From a virus: a stretch of DNA of 64,000 bases. Position 1 is the first letter of the stretch. Each line of letters begins with the position of its first letter. The DNA lies in IMG/VR virus record IMGVR_UViG_3300042468_000945, positions 1 through 64,000 of that record, one strand, 5' to 3'. Below, in pieces: positions 50,303 through 59,742 of the stretch. The notes beneath the pieces are model-generated. The model did not search any database. It was not told the origin of the DNA and saw only the letters and a list, made by a program, of their open reading frames with translations. The position numbers and the translations under genes were made by a program.

Positions 50303-51984
50303 AGTTCTTCTAAAAATGTAATAATTGGAGATTGTCCACTATCTGAAAGAGCAATTAAATTATCAGTTTTATTTACAACCACTCCAAGTTCTTCATAAAC
50401 ACCGCCCAATGAAAACGGATTAGTAACATTAGAATTTATTTTGTGGGTAGCTTGATTTGTAGAAATAGTTTCGTTTCCGTTTGTATCTACAAATTGCAAT
50501 GTTGAACCGTTCTTAGATTTAATTTTAATTCCATTTGATGATTGTTTAGGGATACCATCAGCGTAGGTTGCTCCGACATAGAATTTAGAATAGCCTTTAC
50601 TTGTCCTAAGTTTTGATTGAACTATGTTTGCAACTCCCTGTATATACTTTGTACTGTTCAATGCACTTGAGGCTGGAAGAGCTAGGAAGTTTGCTGTTGC
50701 TGATATGTTGTTACTGGTTAAAGCTGATAAAAGAACTTGTCCAGTAACTCCAACATTTGGAGCTTGCATTAACCAATGGACTTCTCCTCTATTATCTGTT
50801 TTGGTTATAAATGACCCACTAGCTGTGGTTGTAGGTGTGGGTAGTACAAACACCGACCCAGAACCAGGAGAAAGATTAAACCCTAACCTAATCTGTGTCT
50901 GTGGTATAGGTAAACCGTCTCTATCCCATACCCTTACTGTAGCCTTTACCATTTCCTTCCAAGAACCAACAGCAGACACCTTATCAACACACAACTCAAC
51001 CTTAGTAGGCACTGCTACAGTACCTGTCAAAGAGTGGTATAAAAATCCAACCCTAAAAGCGTCTGAAAATAGTGGATTAAATTGTAATACTTGTCCAGTA
51101 ACAGGATTGGCAAGCATAACCATTGAAGGATATTCTGGAACTGATCTCTCGTAGTGTACGTTTAATGTTGCACCTGACGCTTCTGTATTGTATACATGAA
51201 TTGTAGAATGATCAATTAAACAGTAGCTTCTATCAATGTAGTATTCTAAACAAACCCAATCACCTTTACTTGTGTCTAAAGTGTGAGTAACTAATCCGTC
51301 GTTAACATCAGTGCAAGTAACAACAGTACTTCCCCTGCTTGCCTTAATATCTCTTGCTTTAAGATAACTAGCCCTAACAGTGCTATCACCCTCGTCAACA
51401 ACTACTTCCCTAATTTTTAGATTAGGAGTATAATTCATTGTGTCTAAGAAAACATTAACAGGGCTTGTTAACGAGTAAGCTGTAACCCTACCAGTATTAT
51501 GATCAAAGTGGTATGATTTGGGACTTTGTACATGTCCACTAACAGCTTCACAAGCAAGTGAAATGTTTGTAAGATCACGAGCACCTATTACAACTACACC
51601 TGTAGGTACTACGGTTGTGTAGACATAAGAACTACCTACTTGTGTCCAAGTGGCTGTTAAAGCTGGGAAGTATGAGTTTCTATGTTCAGTATATACATGC
51701 TCACTTGTATCGTCAATTACATAGTTAGGACCCCAACTAGGTCTAAATGAGCTTGAAGCATTAATAACACCACTAAGAGAGGCAACCGCAAAAGTTTCTT
51801 CTCCCTTTGATATATAAGAGTATTGTTCAATACCCTGATCATAAAAAAATCCTGGTTTGATGTATGAAATCCACTTGCCAGCATTACCGACACCTATGAC
51901 AAGTTTAAGATCATCTAAGTCTCCAATTCCATTAGAAGGATAACCTGTATTGTCTCTCCAGTTTAGGTAAGTAGTGTTACTCAT
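50299..51984 (-). CDS. Tail protein with Ig-like (Big-1-type) domain
   Basis: A protein of 561 residues from the ATG at 51984 (an upstream TTG at 51993 is possible). Residues about 345-440 read as an Ig-like domain of the Big-1 type: ATVRVWDRDGLPIPQTQIRL, then TKTDNRGEVHWLM and GQVLLSALT, with the typical D-x-x-G-x-P-x-x-x and T-D-x-x-G marks. The rest is beta-rich. Such domains decorate phage tails and bind carbohydrates weakly. It overlaps the next gene by four bases. Confidence 0.65.
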   Translation of the reverse strand: MSNTTYLNWRDNTGYPSNGIGDLDDLKLVIGVGNAGKWISYIKPGFFYDQGIEQYSYISKGEETFAVASLSGVINASSSFRPSWGPNYVIDDTSEHVYTEHRNSYFPALTATWTQVGSSYVYTTVVPTGVVVIGARDLTNISLACEAVSGHVQSPKSYHFDHNTGRVTAYSLTSPVNVFLDTMNYTPNLKIREVVVDEGDSTVRASYLKARDIKASRGSTVVTCTDVNDGLVTHTLDTSKGDWVCLEYYIDRSYCLIDHSTIHVYNTEASGATLNVHYERSVPEYPSMVMLANPVTGQVLQFNPLFSDAFRVGFLYHSLTGTVAVPTKVELCVDKVSAVGSWKEMVKATVRVWDRDGLPIPQTQIRLGFNLSPGSGSVFVLPTPTTTASGSFITKTDNRGEVHWLMQAPNVGVTGQVLLSALTSNNISATANFLALPASSALNSTKYIQGVANIVQSKLRTSKGYSKFYVGATYADGIPKQSSNGIKIKSKNGSTLQFVDTNGNETISTNQATHKINSNVTNPFSLGGVYEELGVVVNKTDNLIALSDSGQSPIITFLEEL

Positions 51985-51985
51985 A

Positions 51986-53311
51986 TCAATCAAATATAGA
52001 TGTCGTTTTACTTGGGAACTTAATTGAACCCCAATTAAACTTTTCTAGTTTTACTTCCTTTTTAATTAACTCTACGGAAGTTGGTACTATACCATAAAAT
52101 AGAGTGGGTGTTAAGTTATTATTTACAATAGTTAATCCATTAACTGTTGTTTCTACTTTAAAATTTTCCGTAAGATACTCAACATTTATTTGATTTCCTA
52201 CTCCTGTAAATAATTCCGCATTTAGAGGTTGAATAAGGTTTCCTGATACTGAATAATTTATTGGGTCTAAAACAGTACCATTAATTAAAATCTTAACTCC
52301 ACCATAAGGTTTCTTTGTAAGAACAAAATTACTACCTATTAAACTAGCTTTTTCTGTGAATGTACCATATTTATTTAATGATACTAAATTAGGTTGAGAC
52401 CATCCAGTTGCGTTGATAGTTAACGAATCCGTAGACATCCAAGAAATTGGTACTGATCTTCCAAGAGCGGAACTGATGTGTTGTTCAGGTTTAATAGAAA
52501 ATGCAGATGTCTGATATCTTTTCCTAAGAGATAAATTATCCTCACCAGAAAACCTAGTAATGTTAAATAAAGAGCTAGTTGTATCAAGTATGTTTTTATT
52601 GTCAATACTTGTAACTTTTGAGATTCTATTGTTTACTGAAACTTTTGAATCGGCATTTAACAATGCACTAAAATTAATACAACTATACCGTATGCGATAG
52701 TTACCAGGGTATTTAAAAAGTATTGAGTTATTATTTAAAACAAATTTTTCTGGTGAGATAGTGAAGACTTCACCAAAAACATTTGAATAAGCTACAATAG
52801 TATCTTTAATAGGTGGGTTTTCTGTAAAGATACTAGAAAAATTAAAAGCTCCAGAACTGTTTGTAGTTATTGAGTATTCTATTAAGTCAAGATTTTTTGC
52901 TATGACTTTGTTTTCGTGGACACAAAAAACAGGTTCATGGTTTATTTTTAGTAGATCTGAGAAAGTTTTTACTTGTCTAACTTCTCCAAATACGTGTCCA
53001 CTTGTTATCTGTCCGAGATTTAAAGATAGTTGCTCATAACTAACATCAGAAGTTACAAGAAAACAATTCCTTGTAACTTCTAACGAGTGAAAAAATTTTG
53101 TTGATACATCAACTAATTTAACATCTTCTTGTGTTTTTGTAATACACGTATGGTAGATAGAAGATAAATTAGTTGGCTTATTTTGAGGGTTGCCGGGGTT
53201 GTTTGTCTCAACTGCGGAGTCCATCCATCTAGGAATCCAAGCAGATGGGGTATTTACAAATCTATATGTTTCTTCAAATTGTTCAGAAATATTACTTGTA
53301 AATTCAGACAT
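51986..53311 (-). CDS. Tail/baseplate protein (441 aa), paralogue of 55545-56972
   Basis: A 441-residue protein beginning with FEETYRFVNTPSAWIPRWMD and ending in KFPSKTTSIFD. The protein at 55545-56972 begins with TWTPPLINLPRWMS and ends in IKYSKGLSIFE: shared PRWM and SIF(D/E) ends at matching places suggest paralogues flanking the GroEL and RuvC genes. Mid-parts are beta-rich. Likely virion proteins; no family name. Confidence 0.55.
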   Translation of the reverse strand: MSEFTSNISEQFEETYRFVNTPSAWIPRWMDSAVETNNPGNPQNKPTNLSSIYHTCITKTQEDVKLVDVSTKFFHSLEVTRNCFLVTSDVSYEQLSLNLGQITSGHVFGEVRQVKTFSDLLKINHEPVFCVHENKVIAKNLDLIEYSITTNSSGAFNFSSIFTENPPIKDTIVAYSNVFGEVFTISPEKFVLNNNSILFKYPGNYRIRYSCINFSALLNADSKVSVNNRISKVTSIDNKNILDTTSSLFNITRFSGEDNLSLRKRYQTSAFSIKPEQHISSALGRSVPISWMSTDSLTINATGWSQPNLVSLNKYGTFTEKASLIGSNFVLTKKPYGGVKILINGTVLDPINYSVSGNLIQPLNAELFTGVGNQINVEYLTENFKVETTVNGLTIVNNNLTPTLFYGIVPTSVELIKKEVKLEKFNWGSIKFPSKTTSIFD

Positions 53312-53338
53312 TCAACCCCTAACATTAAATAGAGTCGT

Positions 53339-55024
53339 TTATTCCTTTGAATCTGGTAAATTATATACCAATGCTTCTGTAGTTAGGATAGTACCAGCCA
53401 CACTTGAAGCACTTAATACAACCTGTCTACTAACAAATGCAGGGTCAATGATTCCAAAATCAAACATATCACCGTACTCTCCAGTTCTGGCATTAAAACC
53501 ATACGTAGATTGTTTAGCTAGTGCCAGATTCTTTTCCTTATTAGGTCGTCCCCTCTCCCCAGTCTTTTCATTGTGTTCCAAGACTTTTTGATATACAACA
53601 GAACCATTATAACCAGCATTAGTTGCAATAGCAAGAAGAGGTGCCTTTAGGGTATCTAAGAATAGATTATAACCTACCTCAACATCACCATCCTTGAACT
53701 TTCTTGTTTGATTTGCCTTAACAACTTGTGCCGCTCTAATAAAGGACATCCCACCACCAACAACAATACCATTCTTTAAAGCAGTCTTTACAGCAGCAAC
53801 AGCATCTTCAAATCTGTACTTCTTTTCTTTCATTTCTGCTTCAGTGTTTGCACCAATACTGATAATACAAATACCACTTGTAAGTTTTGCTATTCTAAGT
53901 TCTAAGTACTCTTTCTGGAAAGGAGGTGTTTCTGGATCATTTTGCTTTTCCTTCAACTTATTTACATGAGCAGCAACAACCTCATCAGATGCAGAGCCAA
54001 TTAAAGTTGTAGTTTCTAAATCAATAATGATTTTCTTCGCCTTCCCTAATGAACGGAAGGATACATTATTAACCCTTGTACCTGATTCTTTTCTAATAAA
54101 TTCAGCACCAGTTATAACTGCCAAGTCTTCATACCAATCCTGAACCCTAGCACCATAGCCAGGAGCCTTAACACAAGCAAACATGTAACCTCTTTCTGCC
54201 CTATTCTTTGCCAATGTCATAAAAGCATCTTGACTGGTAGGTACGTTTCCAATAATCAAAAGATTACCTTCATGTTTTCTTGGGTTTTCTTTTAAGTATA
54301 CAGTAAGGAAGTCTGCCATTTCAGGTGCTGTCTTAATATCATCTTCAAAAAGCAAGATATCAACATCTTCCATAACGCACTCTAACTTGTCACGATCTGT
54401 AATAAAGTAAGGACTGAGGAGACCACTATCAAAATTCATGCCCTTACTATGCTTTAAAACCGTTTCTAGACCTCCTGGATGGAAAGTAACAAAACCATTA
54501 CCCCCTACCGAAGTAAACGCATCAGCGACTGTTTTACCAACATGTTCATCGTTACCAGAAATAGTAGCAAGATTCTCAATTACAGCATAATCCTCAGCTG
54601 TAATTGGTTTAGCCATTGAGTCAATTACTTCAACAACATCCCTAGCAGCTTCTTCAATACCTTCTTTAATTCTAATACCGTTTCTATTTAGGCCAACTTG
54701 CTTGTTACCTTCGTGAACCACTGCTTGGGCTAACACAATACTAGAGGTTGTCCCATCACCTACAGTATCATTAGTTCTAATTGCAGCTTGTTTTAGTAAT
54801 TGTGCTCCAATAGATTCAGCTGGGTCTGCTACCTTAATTGATCTTGCAACAGTTACACCGTCTTTTGTGACAATTGGCGGAACCCAAACATTGTCAGATT
54901 CAATAACAACATTAGAACCACCAGGACCTAACGTAACTGATACTGCTTTAGCAACCTTATCTACGCCTCTAATAATAGCCTTTCTAGCGTCATCTGAGTA
55001 CATTGTCTCGTTCTTATTATTCAT
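53339..55024 (-). CDS. groL: GroEL-like chaperonin (full length)
   Basis: A 561-residue chaperonin of the GroEL family. Conserved blocks: TLGPGG (31-36), TKDGVTVARSI, DTVGDGTTS (86-94, ATP site), the apical-domain region, and FEDAVAAVKTALKNG with the catalytic Asp equivalent to E. coli D398. VVGGGMSFIRAA follows. The length is near that of host GroEL, but the C terminus (VYNLPDSKE) lacks the GGM repeats. It lies among tail genes, 27 bases from the preceding gene in the opposite direction of reading and two from the RuvC-like gene. The phage also encodes a tandem GroES. Probable client: large beta-rich tail proteins. Confidence 0.93.
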   Translation of the reverse strand: MNNKNETMYSDDARKAIIRGVDKVAKAVSVTLGPGGSNVVIESDNVWVPPIVTKDGVTVARSIKVADPAESIGAQLLKQAAIRTNDTVGDGTTSSIVLAQAVVHEGNKQVGLNRNGIRIKEGIEEAARDVVEVIDSMAKPITAEDYAVIENLATISGNDEHVGKTVADAFTSVGGNGFVTFHPGGLETVLKHSKGMNFDSGLLSPYFITDRDKLECVMEDVDILLFEDDIKTAPEMADFLTVYLKENPRKHEGNLLIIGNVPTSQDAFMTLAKNRAERGYMFACVKAPGYGARVQDWYEDLAVITGAEFIRKESGTRVNNVSFRSLGKAKKIIIDLETTTLIGSASDEVVAAHVNKLKEKQNDPETPPFQKEYLELRIAKLTSGICIISIGANTEAEMKEKKYRFEDAVAAVKTALKNGIVVGGGMSFIRAAQVVKANQTRKFKDGDVEVGYNLFLDTLKAPLLAIATNAGYNGSVVYQKVLEHNEKTGERGRPNKEKNLALAKQSTYGFNARTGEYGDMFDFGIIDPAFVSRQVVLSASSVAGTILTTEALVYNLPDSKE

Positions 55025-55025
55025 A

Positions 55026-55532
55026 TTAATTTTTCTTAATTTCCTTTTCTAGTGCAATAAAAACTGCAACTGAATCTGATATGTTATACAAGTCTTTAAG
55101 TTTAGTTTTTTGTAGTCTGTCTCCAAACCCGTCAAATCTTAATTTAACAGCTTCTAAAATCTCTGTTTTTTCTGCTGTTCTATTATTACAAACTCTTTTT
55201 TTAACTTCTGATGCTGTGATATATTTAAATTCTATTTTTCTTGATATACACATAGATATAATACTACCCTCAACTAAAGCTAAAGCTTTAGCTGCTAGGC
55301 TGCTTTTAGATCCTAAAGGTATTTCAAAAAGAATGAGGTTAATAGAATAATCATCAATTAGTTTATTTAAGGTTGTAATTATATTTGATATTCTTTCAAT
55401 ATAATCGTCTTTTTGTTTTTTAGTTGAATCTTTTTTGGATGATATACACCCAAAGTCTTTGATTAAATCTCCAATAATAACTGACCATCCAAAGCCAGTT
55501 AGACTAGGATCTAAACATAAACAATTTCTCAT
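55026..55532 (-). CDS. RuvC-like Holliday-junction resolvase
   Basis: A 168-residue RNase H-fold nuclease of the RuvC type. CLDPSLTGFGWSV holds D8, LILFEIP holds E70, and NISDSVAVF holds D153; these are the acidic residues that bind catalytic metal. The GWSV signature and length match crossover junction resolvases. It would resolve branched replication intermediates before packaging. Its position inside the structural genes, two bases before GroEL, is unusual compared with the rightward recombination genes. Confidence 0.85.
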   Translation of the reverse strand: MRNCLCLDPSLTGFGWSVIIGDLIKDFGCISSKKDSTKKQKDDYIERISNIITTLNKLIDDYSINLILFEIPLGSKSSLAAKALALVEGSIISMCISRKIEFKYITASEVKKRVCNNRTAEKTEILEAVKLRFDGFGDRLQKTKLKDLYNISDSVAVFIALEKEIKKN

Positions 55533-55544
55533 TCAGTATTAGTG

Positions 55545-56972
55545 TCATTCAAATATGCTTAAACCTTTACTATATTTTATATAATTATCTGAAAAAGTCC
55601 ATTTTGGTGCTTTTTCTTTTCTTATATTAGTAATGTGGTCTGTTAAATTGTTATTAATAATATTAATGTTTCTTGTTTTTAAAACTTCTATAGGTTTTTG
55701 AATAGTTTTTATGTGATTATTAAAAACTACTCCACTCCCATTAGATGTCCAGTTATTAAGTCTCCATTCTACAATAATATCATCGGAAGCTTTTGGAATC
55801 ACATTATTAAATGATAGGCTACCACTTGTATTTGTAACTTGACAACTTAAACCATTTATAATTGCAATACCATTATCTACATTTGTGTATCTACTAACTA
55901 CACCAGTTCCTACAAAAGTAAGATTAGTTTCTAGTATTGTTGAGTATTCAGGAACATCCCTTACAGAAAAATTAGAATACGTTGCATCGTATGTACCAGA
56001 ACTAGTAGCTGATAATGCTTGGTACTCATAACTATCTAAACAAATACCTAATGATGCTTTAACATCTTTAGTATTTTGAGTTTTTGAAAACCAACTAGAA
56101 AATAAAATCTTATTTCCCAGGTCTAAGTTATCATCGTTGTTCTTTCTTTTAAGTAAGAAGTAAAGTCCTTTTTCATCAGCACTTGACCATATAGGAACCC
56201 TAGTTGCTTGGTAGTTACTACCATTAAGAACAACATCAACTTTTTTTAATTGTTTAGCGGCAGTTCTATTTACAGACCTTACCTTTAAATCTTTACTAGA
56301 CCTAAAACCTAAAAACCCATCTTCTCTTACTTTTGAAGGGGGAAGAGGAATCCATGACTTACTGTTTGGATGAAGCCAGAAAGATAAGGTAGAGTTATTG
56401 AACTTAGAAAAATCAGAGATATAGTGCCAGTCATCACTATTCTTTATTGTATCTTGTTCTTGTAAAGAAAGATTACAAATTAAAATATCATCATTTATCT
56501 TTTTGTATGTCCAAGTGTCTGAAAAGAATAGATTTAAATACGAATCAACTTGTTTGGGGGTTGTTGTAGTGTCGTCACTTAATCTAACACCAATAGTATC
56601 TAACTTTTCATTGAAGTTAACATACCAAGCAAAGTCAGGTTCACTTACATCAAAACCCCATGACTTAGCTGAATAAACTGAGTTAATACTTGGTAACAAG
56701 TATTGGAACTCACAAAACAAAGAATTAACTATTCTTTGTATATTATAATCTGTAAAATCTGTTGTGGGGTAATTAGTAAGATTCCACGATAAAGGAATTA
56801 CTGTACCACTAGCTGAAATTAAATTGTTTGAAAGCCCTATTGTTAATACTGATGGTATTTCTTGTACTTCATTAATTTGAGGGTATGAATTAGCAGACAT
56901 CCACCTCGGGAGATTTATTAGAGGTGGTGTCCAGGTATCTTGAATATTAGAGCTATAATAGTTCCAAACCAA
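55545..56972 (-). CDS. Tail/baseplate protein (475 aa)
   Basis: A 475-residue protein with the start TWTPPLINLPRWMS and end NYIKYSKGLSIFE, similar in layout to the 441-residue protein at 51986-53311. It is beta-rich with Asn- and Ser-rich loops. Lies just downstream of the baseplate J-like gene (11 bases), which suggests a baseplate or fibre-base position. No named family. Confidence 0.55.
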   Translation of the reverse strand: MVWNYYSSNIQDTWTPPLINLPRWMSANSYPQINEVQEIPSVLTIGLSNNLISASGTVIPLSWNLTNYPTTDFTDYNIQRIVNSLFCEFQYLLPSINSVYSAKSWGFDVSEPDFAWYVNFNEKLDTIGVRLSDDTTTTPKQVDSYLNLFFSDTWTYKKINDDILICNLSLQEQDTIKNSDDWHYISDFSKFNNSTLSFWLHPNSKSWIPLPPSKVREDGFLGFRSSKDLKVRSVNRTAAKQLKKVDVVLNGSNYQATRVPIWSSADEKGLYFLLKRKNNDDNLDLGNKILFSSWFSKTQNTKDVKASLGICLDSYEYQALSATSSGTYDATYSNFSVRDVPEYSTILETNLTFVGTGVVSRYTNVDNGIAIINGLSCQVTNTSGSLSFNNVIPKASDDIIVEWRLNNWTSNGSGVVFNNHIKTIQKPIEVLKTRNINIINNNLTDHITNIRKEKAPKWTFSDNYIKYSKGLSIFE

Positions 56973-56983
56973 TAATTAATCCC

Positions 56984-58096
56984 TTATTGTACTAACAATG
57001 TTCTTAGAATAATTTGTTCTCCAACACCCACATTAACTTCCCTATCAGGAGAAAGTTGAATACCATCAAGACTTGCTGTAATTGATGCATCAATTACAGC
57101 ACTATCAGAAGAAGCTGCAATAGTTCTAAGTTGAGATATAAATAAGGAACTACTGCCTCCACCTGTTTCTATTGGTAGGGCATTAATTAATGAAGATATT
57201 TGAGTTCTAACAGATGCTCTAATATTTTCTTGGTTAGTTGCAGTAGGTTTAAACCTTAAAGAAATTTTAACATCAAGGTTTCTTGCTGTTGGGACTCTAA
57301 CTACTGCGTTAATTCCTACATTAACTGCATCATCTAGTACAGCCTGGCATTTTTCAACAATATCGTTTGCCTGGTTCTGGTGGTAAGGTGTTACAATAAT
57401 GTCAAAAGTACCACCACCACGATTTAGATTTAAAAGAACAGCATCCTTAACACCAACAACACCCCTTACAAGTGCAATAACATTATCAGTATTTAATACG
57501 TTTCTTCTTCTAAACCCTTGTAGAATTCTTTCACGATAACTATCGTCAGACTCTTGTAAACTACCATTTGTAATTGGTAGAATATTACTTACTCGTACAT
57601 TGGGGTTAGGCACATTATGGGAGTCAATTTCTCCTGCACCTACATTATATGCTGGACCTGTTTGTGCCGCTGATACGTGAACATCAACTGATTGACCAGC
57701 ACCAACAGAAGCACCTTCAACAGTGAAGAAAGCATTATTTATATTACTAGAAACCCAAACCCGAGTACTAAAAGGTATTGAAACAGAAGAACCACTTAAG
57801 TTAGTAAATCTGATTGACTTTGTTTGACCTAGTGTAGTGGCTTTACTTTCTTCTTTCCTAGCCACCCCTACAATTAAACCTATTTGATCTAGGGATGGAC
57901 CTGTCGCAGTTGTTAAGTTAGATTGATTATTTAAATCTTCTAGGTATTCCCAAATACCATCTAACTCCTCAGCGACTAACCTTAAAAGAGTTCCAATTAC
58001 TGTGCCATTTAAGCTGGCAGTGATACTTGTTTCAGAGACAATTCTGCTGTATAAACTATTTAAAATTTCCTCTTTAGACGGTCTTGCTATGTTCAT
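56984..58096 (-). CDS. Baseplate J/gp47-like wedge protein
   Basis: A 370-residue protein matching phage baseplate J (P2 gpJ, Mu gp47): an N-terminal acidic helical region, GPSLDQIGLIVGVARK (residues about 65-80), TRVWVSSNINNAFF, VGAGEIDSHNVPNP, QESDDSYRERILQGF (about 180-195), and the C-terminal DREVNVGVGEQIIL. These segments together are diagnostic. It forms the baseplate wedge of contractile tails together with gp25-like protein, which is encoded 1.6 kb upstream in transcription. This is the best evidence for a myovirus. Confidence 0.92.
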   Translation of the reverse strand: MNIARPSKEEILNSLYSRIVSETSITASLNGTVIGTLLRLVAEELDGIWEYLEDLNNQSNLTTATGPSLDQIGLIVGVARKEESKATTLGQTKSIRFTNLSGSSVSIPFSTRVWVSSNINNAFFTVEGASVGAGQSVDVHVSAAQTGPAYNVGAGEIDSHNVPNPNVRVSNILPITNGSLQESDDSYRERILQGFRRRNVLNTDNVIALVRGVVGVKDAVLLNLNRGGGTFDIIVTPYHQNQANDIVEKCQAVLDDAVNVGINAVVRVPTARNLDVKISLRFKPTATNQENIRASVRTQISSLINALPIETGGGSSSLFISQLRTIAASSDSAVIDASITASLDGIQLSPDREVNVGVGEQIILRTLLVQ

Positions 58097-58098
58097 AA

Positions 58099-58437
58099 TT
58101 AAGTTCCAAAAATAATGCTGTCTCTAAACTTAAATAGAGGATTAATTTTTAGGTTAATAATTGCTTTAGTTAATTCTTCGTTATAATCAATTTCATAACT
58201 AATTAAACCAAAGTAAGCATACTTCTTGTCTTTAGATGTTTCAGATTCCAAAATTAAAGTTTCATTTAATTTTAAATGCGTTAAGTCTACTTTATCAATG
58301 TCTAATGTTAAAATTAATGTGTTTTTCTTTGTTAGTTCCACATTATTAACACTAAAACAAAGTTTCCTATCAAGATAACCTTCCTCACCAGGGTTTCCTT
58401 TCTTTAACAAATATAAATAATACTTTAAATTATCCAT
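58099..58437 (-). CDS. Small baseplate-region protein (112 aa)
   Basis: A 112-residue beta-rich protein (NTLILTLDIDKVDLTHLKL) with no recognised signature. It lies between the glycosyltransferase/SEC-C gene and the baseplate J gene, 8 bases overlap with the former and two from the latter. May be a baseplate wedge partner; unproven. Confidence 0.5.
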   Translation of the reverse strand: MDNLKYYLYLLKKGNPGEEGYLDRKLCFSVNNVELTKKNTLILTLDIDKVDLTHLKLNETLILESETSKDKKYAYFGLISYEIDYNEELTKAIINLKINPLFKFRDSIIFGT

Positions 58438-59722
58438 GACTTTCTCTACAACACTTCTTATATTTTAATCCAGAACCACAAGGGCAAAGTGCATTTCTAT
58501 CTACTTGACCCCAAACTCTACCACTTATTTTTTTATTAGGTCCTAGTTTTCCTTTTTGTGCTCTATCAATAATATCTTTCCAAGCATAAGGCCACTTATG
58601 AAAATTATTTTCTAGTGAGTATTCATTAATTGCAAGTTCTCGATTTTCCTTTTGCATCTTCTCTCTTCTTACAGTATTGGTTACAAGTTCTTCTAAAGCA
58701 GAAAACCATGTACTATAGTTACCCTCACCACTACCCACAATTAAAACACTTTCAGGGTGCTTTCTTTGGAGCTTAGAATATGGAGCAACATTACTTGCAA
58801 TCATGGCTTGACCAGCTGCAAAACCTTCAAGAAGTTTTAAAGGGGATTTTGAAATATTAAATTCACAAGGGTGAACAGGAGCTAAACCAATATCTGCACC
58901 AAACAATCCTGTTGGGTGATCCATAAAGTGTCTTGGTTCCACCAATTCATATCTACCTTCTGGAATGATATTATCTTTATTAAGGTGATTAAAGATGTCT
59001 GGCGCACCATAGTAAGCAAAAATAGTTTCTGGATATTTCTGTAAGATTCTAGAAATAGGAACCATTATCTGCTCTAAATCAGTAAGGTGCGAACTACCTC
59101 CACTCCATTGGATCACAACTTTATCTTTCCATCTATCTGGTTTTTTAATTTTTATAGGTTCAAAGAATGGTTCTCCGTCTTGCCAAGAAACATTAACCTT
59201 CCAATCTCTAAAACTAAAATCAATATAGTTAGGCAGGATTGCGTAGTTTGTGTTAAACTCAGAATAAGCACCAGCTAACTCCTCAGTGGTTACAGTCAAA
59301 CCGTGACAGTTTTCCATAAACTTCTCTAGCCACTTTAAAGTATCTGAACCAGGATAATATGCAGTATAGGCTGGACTTGTTTTTAAAACTTTATGCAGGT
59401 CGTCATCAACCTCAAAAACAATTATCTTTCCATCCCATTGAAGTGTTCTAAACATTTCATAGGCTTCTGGGCTATTTTGTCTTGGTGCAATAATAACATC
59501 TGCATGTATGAATTGATTCAAATTTTGAGATGTTCCATATACAACATCTGCTCCATGCATTTTTAACATGTGGAGCGGATTAATTACCCTATAATGCCCA
59601 CAAGCACCATTATCAGCAACTAAACCAACAACTTTAAGTCCAGCATACTTGTCGCTTACTTTGTAGTCTGGAAGTTTCCTAGATGTTGTGGATACTTTCT
59701 CAATTAAACTGTTTGTTTCCAT
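58430..59722 (-). CDS. Glycosyltransferase with C-terminal SEC-C motif
   Basis: A 430-residue protein. Residues up to about 390 look like a GT-B type (GT1/GT4-like) enzyme: KVVGLVADNGACGHYRV near the N terminus, WSGGSSHLTDLEQIM, APVHPCEFNISKSPLKLLEG and AAGQAMIASNVAPYSKL. The end holds ALCPCGSGLKYKKCC, a full SEC-C zinc motif as in SecA. Linking the two in one chain is unusual. It is embedded in baseplate genes; it may modify a virion or host component. Substrate not readable. Confidence 0.82.
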   Translation of the reverse strand: METNSLIEKVSTTSRKLPDYKVSDKYAGLKVVGLVADNGACGHYRVINPLHMLKMHGADVVYGTSQNLNQFIHADVIIAPRQNSPEAYEMFRTLQWDGKIIVFEVDDDLHKVLKTSPAYTAYYPGSDTLKWLEKFMENCHGLTVTTEELAGAYSEFNTNYAILPNYIDFSFRDWKVNVSWQDGEPFFEPIKIKKPDRWKDKVVIQWSGGSSHLTDLEQIMVPISRILQKYPETIFAYYGAPDIFNHLNKDNIIPEGRYELVEPRHFMDHPTGLFGADIGLAPVHPCEFNISKSPLKLLEGFAAGQAMIASNVAPYSKLQRKHPESVLIVGSGEGNYSTWFSALEELVTNTVRREKMQKENRELAINEYSLENNFHKWPYAWKDIIDRAQKGKLGPNKKISGRVWGQVDRNALCPCGSGLKYKKCCRESHG

Positions 59723-59742
59723 AAACTACAGATAGTGTAACG

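Noticed and set aside
50624-51154. Long rightward ORF (176 codons) within the Ig-domain tail gene
   Set aside because: The leftward frame has a recognisable Ig-like domain and operon overlaps; the antisense translation is Pro/Val/Thr-rich with no family resemblance.
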